From: an uncultured Collinsella sp.
Lineage (GTDB): Bacteria; Actinomycetota; Coriobacteriia; Coriobacteriales; Coriobacteriaceae
Reading direction: 5' to 3'
Length of the DNA: 5,744 nt
NCBI GenBank assembly: GCA_958447915.1
Contig: CAUDCB010000130.1
Span: 1-5,744, forward strand
Each line of letters starts with the position of its first letter. The first letter of the stretch is position 1. A model generated the notes under the pieces. That model worked only from the letters and a program-made list of their open reading frames with translations. It did no database searches and was not told the origin of the DNA. Below are positions 5,343-5,744 of this stretch, one piece after another. Position numbers and translations under genes: made by a program.

Positions 5343-5734
5343 GCACGCCCAAGCGCGAGCATGTGATGCCCCCGCGGCCCCTCATGCCATGGACGATGGC
5401 CTTGTTTGCCGGCCTGTGCGTTAGCTGTGTCTTGGTGCTCAATGTGGCCGCTGATGCGATACTGAGGGAGCGGGCGCCGGCGGTCGGACCGCTATGGGCT
5501 ATTCCTGTTGCGGCGGCGGTATTCGTTGTGCTGGTTCAATTCTGTGCGCGGCTTGCACCTTTAAAGCGGTGGCTGTATGCCGCGTCCGTCGGTCTCGTGG
5601 CGGGAGCGGTCGTCTCGGCGTGGTGGGCTGTGGGTGCGCTCAGCGCCTCGAAGGCGCTCGACGGTCGAGCGGCAAGCGGCCTAGAGTTGGTCGTGCAGGG
5701 TGATCCATCCATAAACGTTGACGTTTATTCCTAG
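5339..5734 (+). CDS. comEC: ComEC/Rec2 competence channel, N-terminal part ending at an in-frame TAG
   Basis: The start is ATG 5339, overlapping the comEA stop in ATGA. The 131-aa product has a short charged start and three likely membrane segments (about 20-40, 52-71 and 79-101). It then turns into a hydrophilic stretch LELVVQGDPSI (115-125) that looks like the beginning of the extracellular OB-fold (DUF4131) domain of ComEC. ComEC proteins are usually several hundred residues long, with a competence core and often a metallo-beta-lactamase-like end, so a stop at residue 132 is far too early. After TAG 5732 only three complete in-frame codons (T-G-K) remain before the edge. This may be a nonsense-mutated or frameshifted pseudogene, or a sequence error. 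Assignment to comEC rests mainly on position after comEA and on topology. Confidence 0.72.
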   Translation: MSTPKREHVMPPRPLMPWTMALFAGLCVSCVLVLNVAADAILRERAPAVGPLWAIPVAAAVFVVLVQFCARLAPLKRWLYAASVGLVAGAVVSAWWAVGALSASKALDGRAASGLELVVQGDPSINVDVYS

Positions 5735-5744
5735 ACCGGTAAGG

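Overview
The window looks like a chromosomal segment of a high-GC Gram-positive bacterium of the class Coriobacteriia, probably Collinsella or a close relative. Three things suggest this: an actinobacterial-type integration host factor (mIHF) directly followed by gmk and rpoZ, a class 1B pyrD/pyrK pair, and GC-rich third codon positions with several GTG starts. The genus is inferred from protein character, not from a search. All genes lie on the + strand. I found no mobile element, CRISPR array, tRNA or rRNA.

Region 1 (1-1876) is the end of a pyrimidine operon. It holds the iron-sulphur tail of pyrK, then pyrD and pyrF. The genes overlap (TAGTG at pyrK/pyrD, 7 nt at pyrD/pyrF). PyrK and PyrD form the NAD-dependent dihydroorotate dehydrogenase, and PyrF makes UMP. 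A long two-stem hairpin with a T-rich tail at 1811-1876 probably ends this transcript.

Region 2 (about 1880-4458) starts with an AT-rich promoter/leader that contains two adjacent inverted repeats. It is followed by a tightly packed operon: mihF (nucleoid protein), gmk (guanylate kinase), rpoZ (RNA polymerase omega) and thiI (tRNA 4-thiouridine/thiamine sulphur transfer). Two of the three junctions have no gap at all (TAA directly followed by GTG or ATG). The operon ends at a textbook 13-bp stem terminator.

Region 3 (4459-5744) carries the late-competence pair comEA-comEC. ComEA is a membrane-anchored DNA receptor with SLBB and tandem helix-hairpin-helix parts. comEC overlaps it by 4 nt and codes for the N-terminus of the DNA-uptake channel, but an in-frame TAG ends the reading frame after only 131 residues, just before the window edge. 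Codon choice in this pair differs visibly from the upstream housekeeping genes.

Most of the window is ordinary core genome. The points most worth a second look are the paired dyads over the mihF promoter and ribosome-binding site, the early stop in comEC, and an interrupted inverted repeat in the comEA leader.
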